From contig VCJN01000039.1 in assembly GCA_006384855.1 (NCBI GenBank), positions 1 to 64,000 on the forward strand: 64,000 nt of DNA. The letters are read 5' to 3'. Numbering within the stretch: the stretch's first letter is position 1; every line of letters begins with the position of its first letter. Under the pieces are notes generated by a model that saw nothing but the letters and a program-made list of their open reading frames with translations, was not told the origin of the DNA and did no database searches. The translations under genes were made by a program, and so were the position numbers. Positions 33,552 through 44,982 of the stretch are shown here, piece after piece. Source of the stretch: Tetraselmis striata. Its lineage: Eukaryota; Chlorophyta; Chlorodendrophyceae; Chlorodendrales; Chlorodendraceae.

Positions 33552-34676
33552 GTAGAAGCGGGTGAAACCGATGATGGAAGCGAAGGCACGAGAGCGATCA
33601 AGCGGTCCTTCCAGTCAAGGCGTGATCCCGTGCGTGACTATGGTTGACACGGTGGGCTTGACACGACGAGGGTGAACGAGCGCAGCCGCTCCAGCTCCGT
33701 GACGGTGATGTCGTTGATGTTCATACATGGGGGTCCCGTCATGACAGTGGAAATGCTGATGGAGGCAGGCGGCCCGGGTACTTGTTGCTGATGACCTGTA
33801 GGTGATGTGGCCACATAGTGCGAGCCTCCGTTGATGGGTCGGCGCCGATGAACGCGAGGATGGAGAAGCCGTATTCCACCACAGCCTCCACCTCAGATGC
33901 CGATGGGCCATGTCAGGGCGAAAAGAGATGTGCGATTACCAAAGAAGAGCTTGGCATTTGGAGGAGCGGGGCAGCGGTGAGTATCGGGAGCGGCGGTGGC
34001 AAGTTTCCACGTAGGGCGCCCTGCCCCGTATGAAGGTCGTGGGCCGCCAGTGCCGCTGAGGTTGGGAATGCTGGTGAAGCGAGGCATAGAGGTTGAATTG
34101 GGTGGGAATGGGCTGAGAGTGGAAGTGGCGGGCAAACCATGGGTGTGAGAACGGGAACTGGAAGTTGTCGTGAGAGTTGGAGTAGGGGACGTGCCAGGAT
34201 CCATGTAATTCATCGTCTTCGCCGTCCTCGCCCTCCCCCTCCTGCGCTCCGGTGGCTGCCCCTCCTGGGGCGGTGGTGGTGCATGTGAGCATGACGGGCA
34301 GGCCGCTGTGGTGTGGTGCCAGCGAGGACACACCCATTAACGGGTAGGCCTCTTGGTATCCTGTCGGCTGCTGGTCGGAGTCGTTGTGGGCCGGCTGATG
34401 TCCGTGGTGGTGATGTCCGGCCGGGGAGACGAAGCCGAATGGCTGGTGATGGCGCTGCAGTTCGTCGTTGCCGCTCTGTGTGGGCCAATGCTGCTGCCGC
34501 TAGGGCATGTTTCGATGGTTGTAGTCGTTGCGCAGGATTTGGGTATAGTTGTCGTTGACGTGACGCTCCGCAGGCGCGCGTTGACTGTGACCATAGCAAG
34601 GGGTGTTCACGGTGCTGGGTGGGGCGGTGTCACCCAGGAGACGTTGGCCGTTGGCATGGCGCCTGGCCATACAATG
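33552..34676 (-). other. Copia internal region between gag and RT, strongly decayed
   Basis: This is the expected position of protease and integrase. Short minus-strand frames rich in Pro, Thr and His are present, but I recognise no zinc-binding or DDE signature with confidence. Confidence 0.4.
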
Positions 34677-35567
34677 CTACTGAGTATGGCCTGGACGGTC
34701 ACACCTGCTGCAGACGATGTTGGGCCTGGTGGCATGTAGTTGGTCCCTGGGGTCGCAGGAATTGAGGGTTGGCGTGCGTGCACGGGCGCGCTGCTGACGC
34801 TGACGCGTGCGCGCCTCCATGTTTTGTCCGGCACTTGTGATGGTTGCCAACCTCTTGTTGACATTGGTTGCCGAGATGGTGGCGTCGACAATGTGATCGT
34901 ATGCTGGGTGAAGTCCTGGGATGAGGTAGTTGATGGCCACGTACTCGAAAGTCCACTGGCCATGTGCCTTGCGCAACAAATTCCAGAGGTTCCGGTAGCG
35001 GCGAACGTACACATGGACCGGCGCATTCGGGAGCTGGCCTGCTGCGATTTCTTCCTCCAAGCGCCTGCGCTCCTCCATGGCCGAGCCCTGGAGTTCAGTA
35101 AATAGGGCCGTCCAGGCCGCATATCCACACTTCCTGGAGTCCATGCTGATGCTGTCGATGATGGCAAGTGCTGCCATGGGATAATTCGCTGTCGCGTGGC
35201 GCAGGGATGCCAGAAGAATGAGCTGCTCGTGGTGGGTGCCTTTGCCCTTGGTGGTGTCCAAGTAGCCGGCGCTGCCGAGGGAAATCTTGACGGCCTGAGC
35301 ATTATCACGCGTGGAGGTGTTCTGGTCCCACACGGGGACCGTCGCGAGGTCGAGTGTCGGCTTTACTGCAAACGGCTTGATCCACTGGATGTCACTGGGG
35401 TCACTGTCTAACGCACCGTGCAGCCTGAAAGCGCCTTCAGAACTAATATCACTGTCACTAAAGTCAGGCGGCGGTGGATCGCTGCCATGGTCCTTCTTGA
35501 CCGCACTCCTCCCAGCTAGATTAGACAGAAGGGTGTTCATCATGCCGGTGGTGATGCTGGTAGACAT
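34677..35567 (-). CDS. Copia gag
   Basis: The frame starts at an ATG (MSTSITTGMMN) at 35567 and has a Ty1/copia-type gag core (CGYAAWTALFTELQGSAMEE, then VYVRRYRNLWNLLR, YLIPGLHPAYDHI). It ends with a zinc-knuckle start (CSRCDRPGHTQ). This protein packages the RNA in virus-like particles. The same gag is seen, more diverged, at 1-660 and, almost identical, at 54755-55645. Confidence 0.75.
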   Translation of the reverse strand: MSTSITTGMMNTLLSNLAGRSAVKKDHGSDPPPPDFSDSDISSEGAFRLHGALDSDPSDIQWIKPFAVKPTLDLATVPVWDQNTSTRDNAQAVKISLGSAGYLDTTKGKGTHHEQLILLASLRHATANYPMAALAIIDSISMDSRKCGYAAWTALFTELQGSAMEERRRLEEEIAAGQLPNAPVHVYVRRYRNLWNLLRKAHGQWTFEYVAINYLIPGLHPAYDHIVDATISATNVNKRLATITSAGQNMEARTRQRQQRARARTPTLNSCDPRDQLHATRPNIVCSRCDRPGHTQ

Positions 35568-35763
35568 GCATGGTGGAAGGATGGCGCACTTATCCTTGAA
35601 GATGTATATAATTGTAGGGGTGGGCGGGTGGGAAGAAGTATCTCGTCGCACGTCGCCGTCGATCGTCAAAAGCTGTCGAGGGTCGAGATACACGCAAGTT
35701 GAAGCCTCTGGCAGGCGTCGAGCACGGGGCAAGACGTCGAACCAAAGGAGAGGGCCGATAACC

Positions 35764-36279
35764 TGTCGGAGGGAGATTATTGAAGTGATGGCTGAGTGGC
35801 AGTATCACTGCCAAGGTGGGAGGAGAGTGAGTCGGCGAGAGTCGGCGTACACGCGTCAAATCACGTCGAGTGCCAACAAGCAAGGTGCAAGCTGGAAAGG
35901 CAAAGGGCTGTTGCGAGCCGTGGGCGATGGACGATAGGTAGTCGCTGTCGCCGAGGTGATGGTTGAGTGGCACTGTCACGAGAGAGAAAGGGTGAGTCGG
36001 AATATTTCTGGAAAAAAGCAGTTGACTGAATTACTAGGAGCCGAGGCTGACAATTTATACCAGCTGACTTAACTGTCAATTAGGACGGATACCGCTTTGT
36101 CTAAGAAGGCCAACTGGCAAAGATGCCTAGGTGCCGTGCTTTGGTAACAACTGGTTGCCGTTCTTCTGCCATACGGTCCAAATTAGGCACATGTACGGCA
36201 GCCAGTTGTTCACTGGAAAAATGCGGATTTCACAAAGAGAAAAAGCGATTCAGAATACCGGGGTACCCTGGGTCCAACA
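35764..36279 (-). repeat. 5' LTR of the Copia-like element
   Basis: 516 bp, matching 31280-31786. The GTGTT target-site duplication lies at 36280-36284. Confidence 0.85.
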
Positions 36280-36365
36280 GTGTTGATCTTTTTGTAGTTT
36301 TTAGAGGTGGATTTGTCAGTAGCCGTTCTGTAGTTTAAACCAGTACAGGTACATGTTGCGGCTTT

Positions 36366-37050
36366 CAACCAGTATCAGTCCGGTCCCGGCGTTCAACATC
36401 GTGACCGGGAGCTATGATCCCCGGAGCTTGAAGCTCACGCTGTCGGAGTTTCAAGATTACTATACGGGCCAAGTACACCAATGCGGTGCCCCTGACCACG
36501 GCTGTGGATCGGTTTGAGCGCTCCTTGTTGGGCGACATACAACGGGCCGGGGTTGGCAGTGTGGGAATGATGCGGCGTGGCACGGCACGGCGCCGGGACA
36601 CAAGGGCCCTCTTCGGGACATCCTTGACACGTCGGAGTACACGGGCATAGTCCTATTCGGCACAATGGGTGAGGTGAGCAAGGGGGTGCGCCGCACTGTG
36701 CGTGGTGTCGAATGCTTGGCCGCGGATCGGGGTGCCCTCTCCTCGCAAGGCACTCGGTGCAGTGCATCACTCGGGCTCACAAAAAGGCCTTACTCGCAAG
36801 AGATTTCCTTGGGGTCCTGAGCTTAGTGGCGGCTCGAGATGGGCGTGCTCGCTGCCTCATCAGACGGCGGGTGCGGATTCGTCCGCCATCCCATTGCCGC
36901 AAAGCTGCAAAGCACGTTCGTGGATATCCCTCGCACACAAGGGCACGCGTGGCCCGGACTCTCAATCGTGCGTGCCTCGTGCAGAGTGTGGGCCGCTTTA
37001 GGCGGCTTGTTGTCTTCATTGATCTTTTGGTATTGCTTTTAGCAGATTAT
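36366..37050 (+). pseudogene. LINE nuclease fragment, diverged and inverted relative to the 28-31 kb LINE
   Basis: The plus strand encodes PVPAFNIVTGSYDPRSLKL and, further on, TAVDRFERSLLGDIQRAG-type sequence in mixed frames, matching the nuclease part of the LINE at 28113-28650. It also matches the tail through RDILDTSEYTG to the Arg-rich end. Frame changes and in-frame stops show it is dead. It continues to a 3' UTR-like TTTTAGCAGATTATGATC near 37040. Confidence 0.65.
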
Positions 37051-37730
37051 GATCTAAACTAGTTTATGGGGTTTCCTCCTTTCCGAACCGTTTTTTCGGC
37101 TACCGTTGCTTCTAAGTGTAGGAAACTCCACCGACACTCAATCGGATGGCTACATACTCTCCTCCGCATATCCCGACAGTCCCTCAAACCTGCCATGTCC
37201 AACCCCAGTACCTCCCACAAACCCCGCACGCACACCCACCGTTAACATACACGCTTTCCGCAGACCACCGTACACGACACCCACGCCACGGCAGGGGGGG
37301 GACAATACCAAGTGGCATGGAAGGAGGAGGGGCGCGGGCGACAAGGAGGAAGGCCGGAAGTTGCATCCGTAATCCCTAGGGTTCCCACAACGGTTGGATA
37401 AAGCAAGTCCTAAAAGCAACTTGGCTTGAGCAGTGGAGAGCAGTAGTTAAGCACGTTGTAAATCGTCAATTTCAATTTCAATTTCAATTTGCTTCTACGT
37501 GGTACATGTAACTAGTTCACCCGTTGTTGCGCCGTTTTGGGTGCAGCACGCGAGTAGACATAAACGCATCCGTAACAACTGAGCATGCCATCTTCCAGTT
37601 TCGTTGCGTGACACATAGCGATTAACGGTATCGTAACTTGTTGCGAGCAAGGTCACATGACTTGTTGTTTCAAGACCACACCCGGCTCACCATCCATGAG
37701 TGATACTCTCATCCGTACGTCCGTGCGTTA
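37051..37730. other. No gene recognised; short CAATTT repeat
   Basis: CAATTT repeats about four times at about 37467-37490. The rest is unremarkable. Confidence 0.5.
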
Positions 37731-37731
37731 C

Positions 37732-38530
37732 CATGTCAGATGGAGAAGAACCCATCGCCGAGCCGACGCTCGAACCGCTATTAGCAATAGACATGCGGGC
37801 CCATTCTACCTTGCTGCGCGAGCTCAAATCGACGTTGACCCAATTGATGGCTCGCGATCGCGGTCATTGTTGGTGGAGACGGAACACATGAGTCTAGTTC
37901 CAGGCAGCGCTTCGCTAGACATCCGACCGGTAGCGGGGGAGCCGCAGTGCGCCCCGACTTGCTAGAGCTAGCCAAGAGCGCGGTTGTGTCGGAGCAAAAT
38001 CCGCGAGTGGCGAGAACGACTACCTCGCGGTGCAAGAACTACAACAACGAACAGAGTCGTAACGGGGACGTTCGAGTGGTTAGTCGAGTGCCGCCCGGGG
38101 CTCTTTCCCTTCCTCATCGACTTCACGAACGACTACCTCAAGCAGGATGGCCGGCGTTTGCCGGCCCGGGAGGAGTACCCCCTTTGGATGACGTGTGTTT
38201 GGGGCTCATGTGGCTGCTCTTTTCCTGGCCCTCGACGAAATGCTACCTTACGTCCCTGCTGCTAATCAAGACTTATTCATCCCCTACCTTGCGCGAGCTT
38301 GAAATCGCACAGAGCAAGCCACCGACAATTAAGGCGTTCCGTTTTTGTCTAGCCTTCTTGCGGAGGCTTAAAACAAAAAATTCAACTTATTTATTTGCAC
38401 CGCGGATTTCATTTTGCACCGTAGGTTTTGGTTATACCCTAGTTCCCGGGGCTACTATCAGTACTTAAGACTCACGGGTAGTGTAGCTTGGGTTTGTCGT
38501 AAACCTAGGGTGCATGCATGGCGGCATTCA
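37732..38530 (+). pseudogene. Decayed coding region of unknown family
   Basis: Protein-like composition moves between the three plus-strand frames: 37732-37891 begins MSDGEEPIAEPTLEPLLAID, the frame from 37984 holds TFEWLVECRPGLFPFLIDF, and the frame to 38468 holds SKPPTIKAFRFCLAFLRRL. I do not recognise the family. The pattern suggests an old gene or element with several frame breaks, or an intron-bearing gene with unrecognised splice sites. It is repeated unchanged at 57810-58608. Confidence 0.35.
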
Positions 38531-40803
38531 TCAGCGTGCACACCAGCCCGCGACGCATATCCAACTCATACTGGTTTTGGAGCATTTTGTACAAAATGGG
38601 ACAAAATGCAAGCAATGTCATCGCGTACGCGTGATCAGCGTGGCAGTATTTTCAGACAGTCGGCAGCGTATGTACGCGCATGGCGGTCACTGTGTATCAA
38701 CCGCAGTCATGCAATAGGACCAATGGCGAGGCACCATGGCCTAGCTGGCGGTCCGATATCAACGGAAGCTCTGACCCTTATCTGGAGCTGCCGAATGTGT
38801 GTGGAGACGGAGCTCGATCATTCCATCCACGTGAGTGAGAGCAAGACACGTCGTGAGGACCAAGACATAGTACTTTTCTTAGTATTCCACAGTAGTATTC
38901 CACCGTGCTTTCCGTCGTAGATAACGTAAGATACGGCTGGCACTTCCGTGCCTTACGGTGCAGGAGAGCCATCCGTTCGTAGTAGTATGCACCATATTAT
39001 TACATAATTATTGACAGTACTTGAGCCGAGGGCAACGAGTAGCACCCGTAGCCGGCGAGTTATGTTAGCAGCAGGGCGCCACCCGCAGCTTCCAGTTTGT
39101 GTTTTCTGCTGACTCGTGAACGCTCCCTGAGGCGCGACCTGCCTTTGGAATGCGCGTGGACGCCTCTCTTGCTGCGAGAACACATGTAAGGACATTGTGA
39201 CTGTCGTGAGGTGCCCCTCGTGTGTTCATGTTTTCACATGCCTGATGGCGCATCGTGAGCATGTGTGACGAGAGCGTCGAGAGCGTAGTGTACACAACGA
39301 GCTAGTTGTGTCGGGTGGGCTTGCTTTGTCGTGCCACTCAGTCGAGTTAGACTGACGAGCGAGCGAGACAGCCGTACATTCGTGGGAAACACAAACTCAT
39401 TCGTAGGAGGCGATAGGGACTATCGGCGACGTCGTACCCGGTTTCCGGACAGTGTTAAGCGCAGTATGTCGGCGCTTCCCTCCCAGCAGAAAACACAAAA
39501 CTGCGCTCCGGAATATTGGCCATAGCGTCGTGGTTACGAATCGCCTCTGAGGCAAACTCGGTCACGAGGTCTAGAGTAGGTAGGCCTGTGGGAATACCGA
39601 GTCTTGTTGGGTTTGGCTGAGTATCGGCGCCCCAACGGAAGGCTTTAGGTTGCTAGGTGAGAGTAGGTGGTCTGCAGCGAACACGCTGCACATCTACCCG
39701 TTACCTCTCGGACCAGCACGGAGCCGTCAAGCACAATTAAGCTGTCAAACTCGGTAGTGTGCCGGACTAGAGCTGTTCTTAGGCACTGTGAAGTTTGGTG
39801 GCTTGTGAGTCACGGACCGCTGAGTAATAGCGGTGTTTGCGCTGGTACCTGTGGCTGTGAGTGAGGCACTGCCCAAGTAGTGTTGCTGGTGGCTTGGAAC
39901 AACCCAACTGTGGTGTGCTTGGTGGCCGGGGTCGCAGGGCACCCTACCGTTGCACATCACGTGTGCGGTAGTGCTGCATTCAGCCACACACACCAGCAAC
40001 CACTCTCGTTCACCTCTGCCTCAGTCATATAGAGCAACCGGCCGGCGCACGGCAAGTGGGCACGCAAGCCACACGTTGTGTGGGTTACACTTGCTGGGAG
40101 CTTAACTCTCGTGCGCCGTTGGAGGCCTTCGGGCCAGTCCGGTGTGGCTCTAGGGGCACTCTCTTGCCCCGGTGACTGGATAAGGCACGTGGACTCAGAC
40201 AGTCATACGGAAGGGGCTGCATCAGGCACGCACACGCATCTGCATCCCGCAGGTACCGTTACTGTTACCTTCCTTGGTGGTTGTTCCTCTTGGGGTGCTG
40301 CTGTCCGCTGTTCTTAGGCTATATAGAGGTGACAGCTGCGGGGGACCCTGGGCCTTCAGAGGCGAGGGGGCGCAGCGAGGCACGTTGTCAGGAGTGTGCC
40401 TCGACCCTGTGGGCGGCCTACTGTCAGTCGTCCGGATCGGTGGCACTAGGCCATTGGTTCGTAGCGGACAGTAGCACCGACAGCTGGCACCTCTGGATCG
40501 GATTGGATTGGTGGACACTGAGGCAAGCCTGGAACCCGGAGGGGTGGCTGCCGAGACCGATCGTGTCTAGCCAGTGATCAGCGCCCATGTCCCATTCTGG
40601 GCGGCGCATCTTGCCGCCGCGAGGGGCAGTGGAGCGTCATGCCTTTTTCCCACGCACACGCGGGGGCGAGGAGGAGGCGCGCTACGGGGCGGAAGATGAG
40701 GACGCCCCCTCTGGCTTTGGCCGGAGCCCGCGCCGTACCCCACCTTGCAGTGCTCTGCGTGACAACCCATTCTATGGCGCGGACAGCATCATGGTGCAAT
40801 CAC
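38531..40803. other. Anonymous sequence, no supported gene
   Basis: 38616-38983 is present three times in the window. CAGCAGAAAACACAAA occurs at 39486 and as its complement near 39096. Short frames on both strands are not recognisable. Confidence 0.45.
38616..38983. repeat. 368-bp segment, copy 1 of 3
   Basis: The other copies are at 52801-53168 (two differences noted) and 58694-59061 (inside the large duplication). Confidence 0.95.
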
Positions 40804-41080
40804 CCGCGACGGCGGCCTTATCGCCCTCTAGCTCCACCGTGCCGTTGTGGATCCCCAGCAGCTCGTCAATGAGCCCCTCGTACGTGAGCTGCGTGCACAG
40901 CGGCGTCACCAGGTCCACGCCGCGGTCCAGCAGCACCGCCGCATCCACCAGCGGGCGTGCCGGGGTGGCCGCGCCGCCGCCCGCGTCGCCGACCTCGTGC
41001 CGCAGGCGTTGCAGCAGGCCGCTCACGCTTGCGGCCGCAGGGCCCTTGCCGACCACGCGTGGGATGACGCCCACCAGGGC
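40804..41080 (-). CDS. VPS33: Single exon of VPS33 (Sec1/Munc18 family), gene fragment
   Basis: The minus strand encodes ALVGVIPRVVGKGPAAASV, then LLDRGVDLVTPLCTQLTYE and GLIDELLGIHNGTVEL. These match the conserved centre of VPS33, the SM protein of the HOPS and CORVET tethering complexes that promotes SNARE assembly at endosomes and the vacuole. The animal protein has closely similar ALYGTIPQIFGKG and DRNVDLLTPLATQLTYEG segments. Likely borders are an acceptor at 41081-41083 (CAG) and a donor at 40803 (GTGATT). I find no neighbouring VPS33 exons: the retroelement begins about 125 bp upstream and the sequence below 40.8 kb is unrecognisable. It is either a gene broken by insertions and rearrangements or an exon captured by a mobile element. 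Confidence 0.7.
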
Positions 41081-41205
41081 CTGGCAGCAGTGGTAGCAGC
41101 AGCAGTAGCAGTCAGCCGCCGACAAGCCACCATTCCCTCTCACCCTGGTAGGATTGGCCTCATTCCACAGCCCGGAGGGCTGATTGGGCAGCCGCAGACG
41201 GACCC

Positions 41206-42141
41206 ATGGTGGTGGTGGCTGGAGGGCACCGTGATCTGCCGGTGTGCCCACGTTGGGTGGGCCCGGAGCACAATGAGAAGTCCTTCGCTGAGTGGTGGGA
41301 GATGGACTTCGAGGAGGAGGTGGTGCGCAGCATGCGCGATCCCACGTCAGAGAACGTGTATGATATGATGAAGCACTACCTCAGCCGAATCGACCCCAAC
41401 GTCAAGGCAGCCATTGAGACATCGGTGCTCGCGCGTCGGGCAGAGGAGCCCATACGGCGTGCAGAGGCAGAGCGCCAAGTGGCGGCCAGGAAGGCCCATA
41501 TGCAGGCGGCTGCCCGTGGGCGGCGCGAGGTCGTCGCTCGTGACGGAGACGAGGGCGGTGATAGCGATGGCTCGGAGGTCGCCTACACACCCCATGAGAC
41601 GCCTGCGGCAGAAAGTGCAGCGGAGGAGCGCATCTATGCAGCATCGCGAGATGCTGCATACAAGGTGCAGCTGGATACCTTCAAGGCGGAAATGTCTAAG
41701 GTCACCGCGCTGGATGTACACGAGCGCATGTGGACCAGCCTTACGCGCGACGGCTTCATGGAGCGGCCAGCGACGCTTGCCGCGAGGATGCACCGCGCGC
41801 ATGCCAAAGTCAGGACCAGCACGACGCAGGATCTGAACCGCCGCTTCCTTAGCCGAGTGCTGGAGCCTTGGGCCTCCGTGCCTGCCTTGCGCATCCGCAG
41901 GCAGAGGCTAGTAGAGGACCGCCTGGACCTCGAGACAGGGCGCACGCTGAGTCAGCTCTCTCGCGACCGCTGTGTGGACCGCATAGGCCACATGGCGCGC
42001 ATAGTCGAGGAGATTGAGCAAGAGCAGCGCGAGCGCGAGGCAGATGACGCGCTGGCGCTGGAGCGTGTTGCGCAGATGGCAGGCGACAGCGATAGGACCC
42101 TGTTGCGTGCCGCTTTGTCTAGTACTAACCCGACCCTATGA
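41206..42141 (+). CDS. Gag-like protein of the methyltransferase element
   Basis: A 311-codon, highly charged, mostly helical protein (Arg, Glu, Ala rich) starting MVVVAGGHRDLPVCPRW. It contains SFAEWWEMDFEEEVVRSM and a long coiled-coil-like C-terminal part (IVEEIEQEQREREADDAL). No catalytic motif is visible. Gag identity is inferred from its place before a Cys-rich linker and a retropepsin-like domain. A 46-bp piece of its start occurs inverted at 59563-59608. Confidence 0.45.
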   Translation: MVVVAGGHRDLPVCPRWVGPEHNEKSFAEWWEMDFEEEVVRSMRDPTSENVYDMMKHYLSRIDPNVKAAIETSVLARRAEEPIRRAEAERQVAARKAHMQAAARGRREVVARDGDEGGDSDGSEVAYTPHETPAAESAAEERIYAASRDAAYKVQLDTFKAEMSKVTALDVHERMWTSLTRDGFMERPATLAARMHRAHAKVRTSTTQDLNRRFLSRVLEPWASVPALRIRRQRLVEDRLDLETGRTLSQLSRDRCVDRIGHMARIVEEIEQEQREREADDALALERVAQMAGDSDRTLLRAALSSTNPTL

Positions 42142-43690
42142 CGTAGAGGTTAGAGAGGGGCGTGAAGGCCGCAATGTAAACGGACCATTTCGGCCACGCT
42201 GTGAGGAGTGTGCTACTGTGCACATCCCCGACCCCTACCATGCACAACGGTCATGCCCGCTACGCGCGCGCGACCGCAAGGTGCTGCAAAACGCCCGTGA
42301 GGGGCGGGCGGCGGCGGGTCATGCCACCCACGCCAGTTATGAGTCGCCCGAGGAGAGCCATGCTGCGCATGCCCATGCTGGCCAAGGTAGTGGACCCCAG
42401 TGGCGGGGCGGCGCCAGTAGGCAGCAGCAATACCAGTCTGAGGAGTTGCGCAGGAGCGAGTGCTGGAACTGCCGGAAGGCCGATGCAGGGCACACGTCCT
42501 AAACGGAGTGCCCGCAGCCGCTCAATTAGCGGCTGCGCAAACGCCTTACGTACCGCCCCATGGACCTGCAGCGGCGCACTGCCTTTCTTGCCAAGCTGCA
42601 GAAGCCGAACCTGGACAAGCAGCAGCCCCCTGGCGCAGCCCATGCTGGTGAGGCACAGGTTGACGGGCAGCCAGATGGCGAGGGCAAGCACTCCCGAAAG
42701 CAGCGCAATGGGCGCAGCCGCCAGCCCAGGCACAAGGGCGCTGTCATGCATGCAGCAGGTGGTGGCAGCCCCGAGCACGAGTCGTGGGAGGACGCCTACT
42801 ACCTTGGCACGGAGGACGGCACGACTATGGTGGCCATCCGCGCCGTCGAGCATGCCGCTGAGGAAGAGGGTAGCCATTGTGGTGGTGAGGCAGTTGCTGC
42901 GCGGCTGAGTATGGTGTCAAGGGGCGCTCGGGGCGCAAGCCACGCGCCGCCATTGCCGCTGCACCGCCCAGCGTTGTGCAGCCACATGCCCGTGCAACCA
43001 CTCGAGGACCTGGGCGCCCGCGGGTGCTGCCCCCAGGAATTGCTAAAGACCAAGGCGCGCGCAAGGAGCGCCCATGATGGTCGGAGACGCGGGAGCAACT
43101 TGCACATCGCCCGCGCGGTTTTGAGCCGGACTTCAGCACGCCGGGCAGCGCGCCTGCGTCGTTTGGCCCGCCACCGTCTGACGAGCAGGTCATGGACAGG
43201 AGTCAGCTCGATGTGCGCCATGCATGGCGCAATGCCTTAGAACATCTGACCTGCCCCAACGTCAGCATGAAGATGTTGTGTGAAGGTGGCAATGCAGCAG
43301 CTGCTGCGGCCACCCGTTGGCGAACGGCACTTTCCGAGGCGTTGAACGGCCATGTTGATCGGCGTGACGAGTATCACGTCGCATGTGAGGCAGCATTAGC
43401 GCGAGCAGTGAAGCGTGTGTTAGCGTCCGCACCGCTGACTTTAAATGATTTCCGCTATCAAGACATGAGTGCCGTGTTCCGCCATGCCGTGCGCAGCGTG
43501 TTGGGCATTCACCTAGACCCGTATGTGCCATCCCCCATTGGGCCGCCGCAGCCGCAGCCGTACAGCCTGAGCACCGACGCGGATGCGCCTGCTGCGACCG
43601 CCGCGACGACGGTTGCCGCGACTGGCGACCCTTGCGGTCACACTACGCGTGTTGCCGCTCGCTGCAAGGCAGCATCTTGCGCGGGATGAT
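42142..43690 (+). other. Linker region with Cys/His cluster
   Basis: Plus-strand frames continue the element. Near 42190-42500 are CEECATVHIPDPYHAQRSC and CWNCRKADAGH, which look like zinc-binding clusters of a nucleocapsid. The frame to 43689 (from 43192) has a helical domain (DVRHAWRNALEHLTCPNV) and an Ala/Thr-rich end. The function is unknown. Confidence 0.4.
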
Positions 43691-43699
43691 GCAGCTTTG

Positions 43700-44982
43700 G
43701 TGCAGCGCCGCGCGGAGCAGGCAGAGTATTACACACGCAAGGCGCAGCTCGGCTTTGATCGCCCGGGCACAACGCTGATTGACATGGCGCACACGGCGCT
43801 GCATCTAGCCGACATGCCGATCAGCGCAGCGCTAGTGGACACTGGTTGTGACATCGCGGGCATCAGCCGCCCATTCTACCAGAGACTGTGCAAGGAGCAG
43901 GGCATTCAGCCCAGCATTGGCCACGTCCGCATGCGCGGCATCGTGCCAGGTGTGTCGCAGTGTGACATGGTTGTGGAGCCACTACCACTTACCTTCAACC
44001 GTGGCACAACGTGGGAGATCAGCCTACCGTGGCCGCGCTGGGTGATCTTGGACAACCCTGCGCTCCCCGATGTGTTGCTGGACACGTCGGTGGTGCGAGC
44101 GCTATCCCTTACTATCTTGAGCGATGGCACCGCATGCTACCCGCTGGACGTGGCGCGCAGCCTGCACGGCCCGCAAGCAGTGGTGCCGTTCCGAACTCTG
44201 GGCAATGCTGTGGAGAGTCTGCATCTCGAGGTGGTCCCAACACCGCAGCCAGTGGTCTGTGTTTGGGGGGGGGGGGGGGGGGGGGAGAGTGCGGTATTCG
44301 ATTTTCTTGGTGCCACACACTCCACCAGCACAGAACATGGTGATGGGATAGGCACATGCTGCATGGGGATCGGTGACTGTGACGGCGCAACCGCTACCGC
44401 CTATGCAGGCGAGGGGCCAGTGTCGCCGTACTATGATCAACGCCAAGCAGCAGTGCAGGCGGGCAGACAGTTGCCGTTGAGCGGTTACACGCAGGCGGAT
44501 TTGGACGCCATCGGAGCGCTGCCGCACAATGACCCCAACAAGTGCTATGTCTTTCCTCTTGATGCAGCAGGAGGCAAGGCAGGGGCGGTGCGAGCCATCT
44601 CAGGCTACTCTGGCATGGGCACCGTGTCATTCAGGATGGTTGAGGAGGGAGTCCGCTTTGAGAACTTGCAGCTCATTGAGGCGAATGAGGAGCGCAGGCA
44701 GGACTTGCGCAAGCAGCTGCAGTTACTGCATGATCTATGGCCGGAGCGCTTGCAAGACAAGGTCATGCAGCGAGCCTTTGATCTAGGCAATGCTGTGGGG
44801 CATGACATCACGCAGCTCACCGCTGAGTTAGCGTTGGATTATATGGGCCAAGTAGACCTTGTAACACTTGAACCGCCCTGCCAGGATCTATCGCCGCTGG
44901 GCATGCAGCTAGGCATAACAGGCTCGCGGACAGGTACCATCGTGCCTGTAGCAGCTATGCTGGTGGACTTGCAGTACCTCAT
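43700..44982 (+). CDS. Retropepsin-like protease and N-terminal half of a cytosine-C5 methyltransferase
   Basis: Near 43830-43880 the protein has ALVDTGCDIAGISRPF, the Asp-Thr-Gly of a retropepsin-like aspartic protease. From about 44600 comes a C5 methyltransferase: motif I ISGYSGMGTVSF (SAM-binding loop), an acidic LIEANEERR, DITQLTAE, and motif IV LVTLEPPCQDLSPLG with the catalytic Pro-Cys. The DLSPLG context is reminiscent of DNMT3/DRM enzymes (PCNDLS). An in-frame run of G (about 44264-44285) encodes Gly residues between protease and methyltransferase. The frame is cut by the 5' LTR of the gypsy at 44983; the rest of the domain lies beyond 51603. Confidence 0.65.
44264..44285. repeat. 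Poly-G run inside the protease-methyltransferase frame
   Basis: About 22 G in a row, similar to the runs in the F-box introns and at 52717-52736. Confidence 0.9.

Larger units (their letters stand above)
31280..36279 (-). mobile_element. Copia-like LTR retrotransposon with both LTRs and target-site duplication
   Basis: The element is 5.0 kb long. LTRs are 31280-31786 and 35764-36279, with termini TG...CA on the minus strand (TGTTGGACCC to CTCCGACA). The five bases outside each end are GTGTT (31275-31279 and 36280-36284), a target-site duplication. Between the LTRs the minus strand carries gag and then pol parts. The LTRs differ by roughly 4% by eye, including small indels, so the insertion is not recent. 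The internal region has lost or scrambled parts of pol, with several breaks; it is a fossil copy. Confidence 0.85.
33093..39484. repeat. Segmental duplication, copy 1 (6392 bp)
   Basis: This block recurs at 53171-59562 with a constant offset of 20078 and no indels. I counted about six single-base differences, most of them in the last 120 bp. It includes 5' LTR, gag and part of pol of the Copia element, the LINE fragment and the decayed region at 37.7-38.5 kb. Confidence 0.95.
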
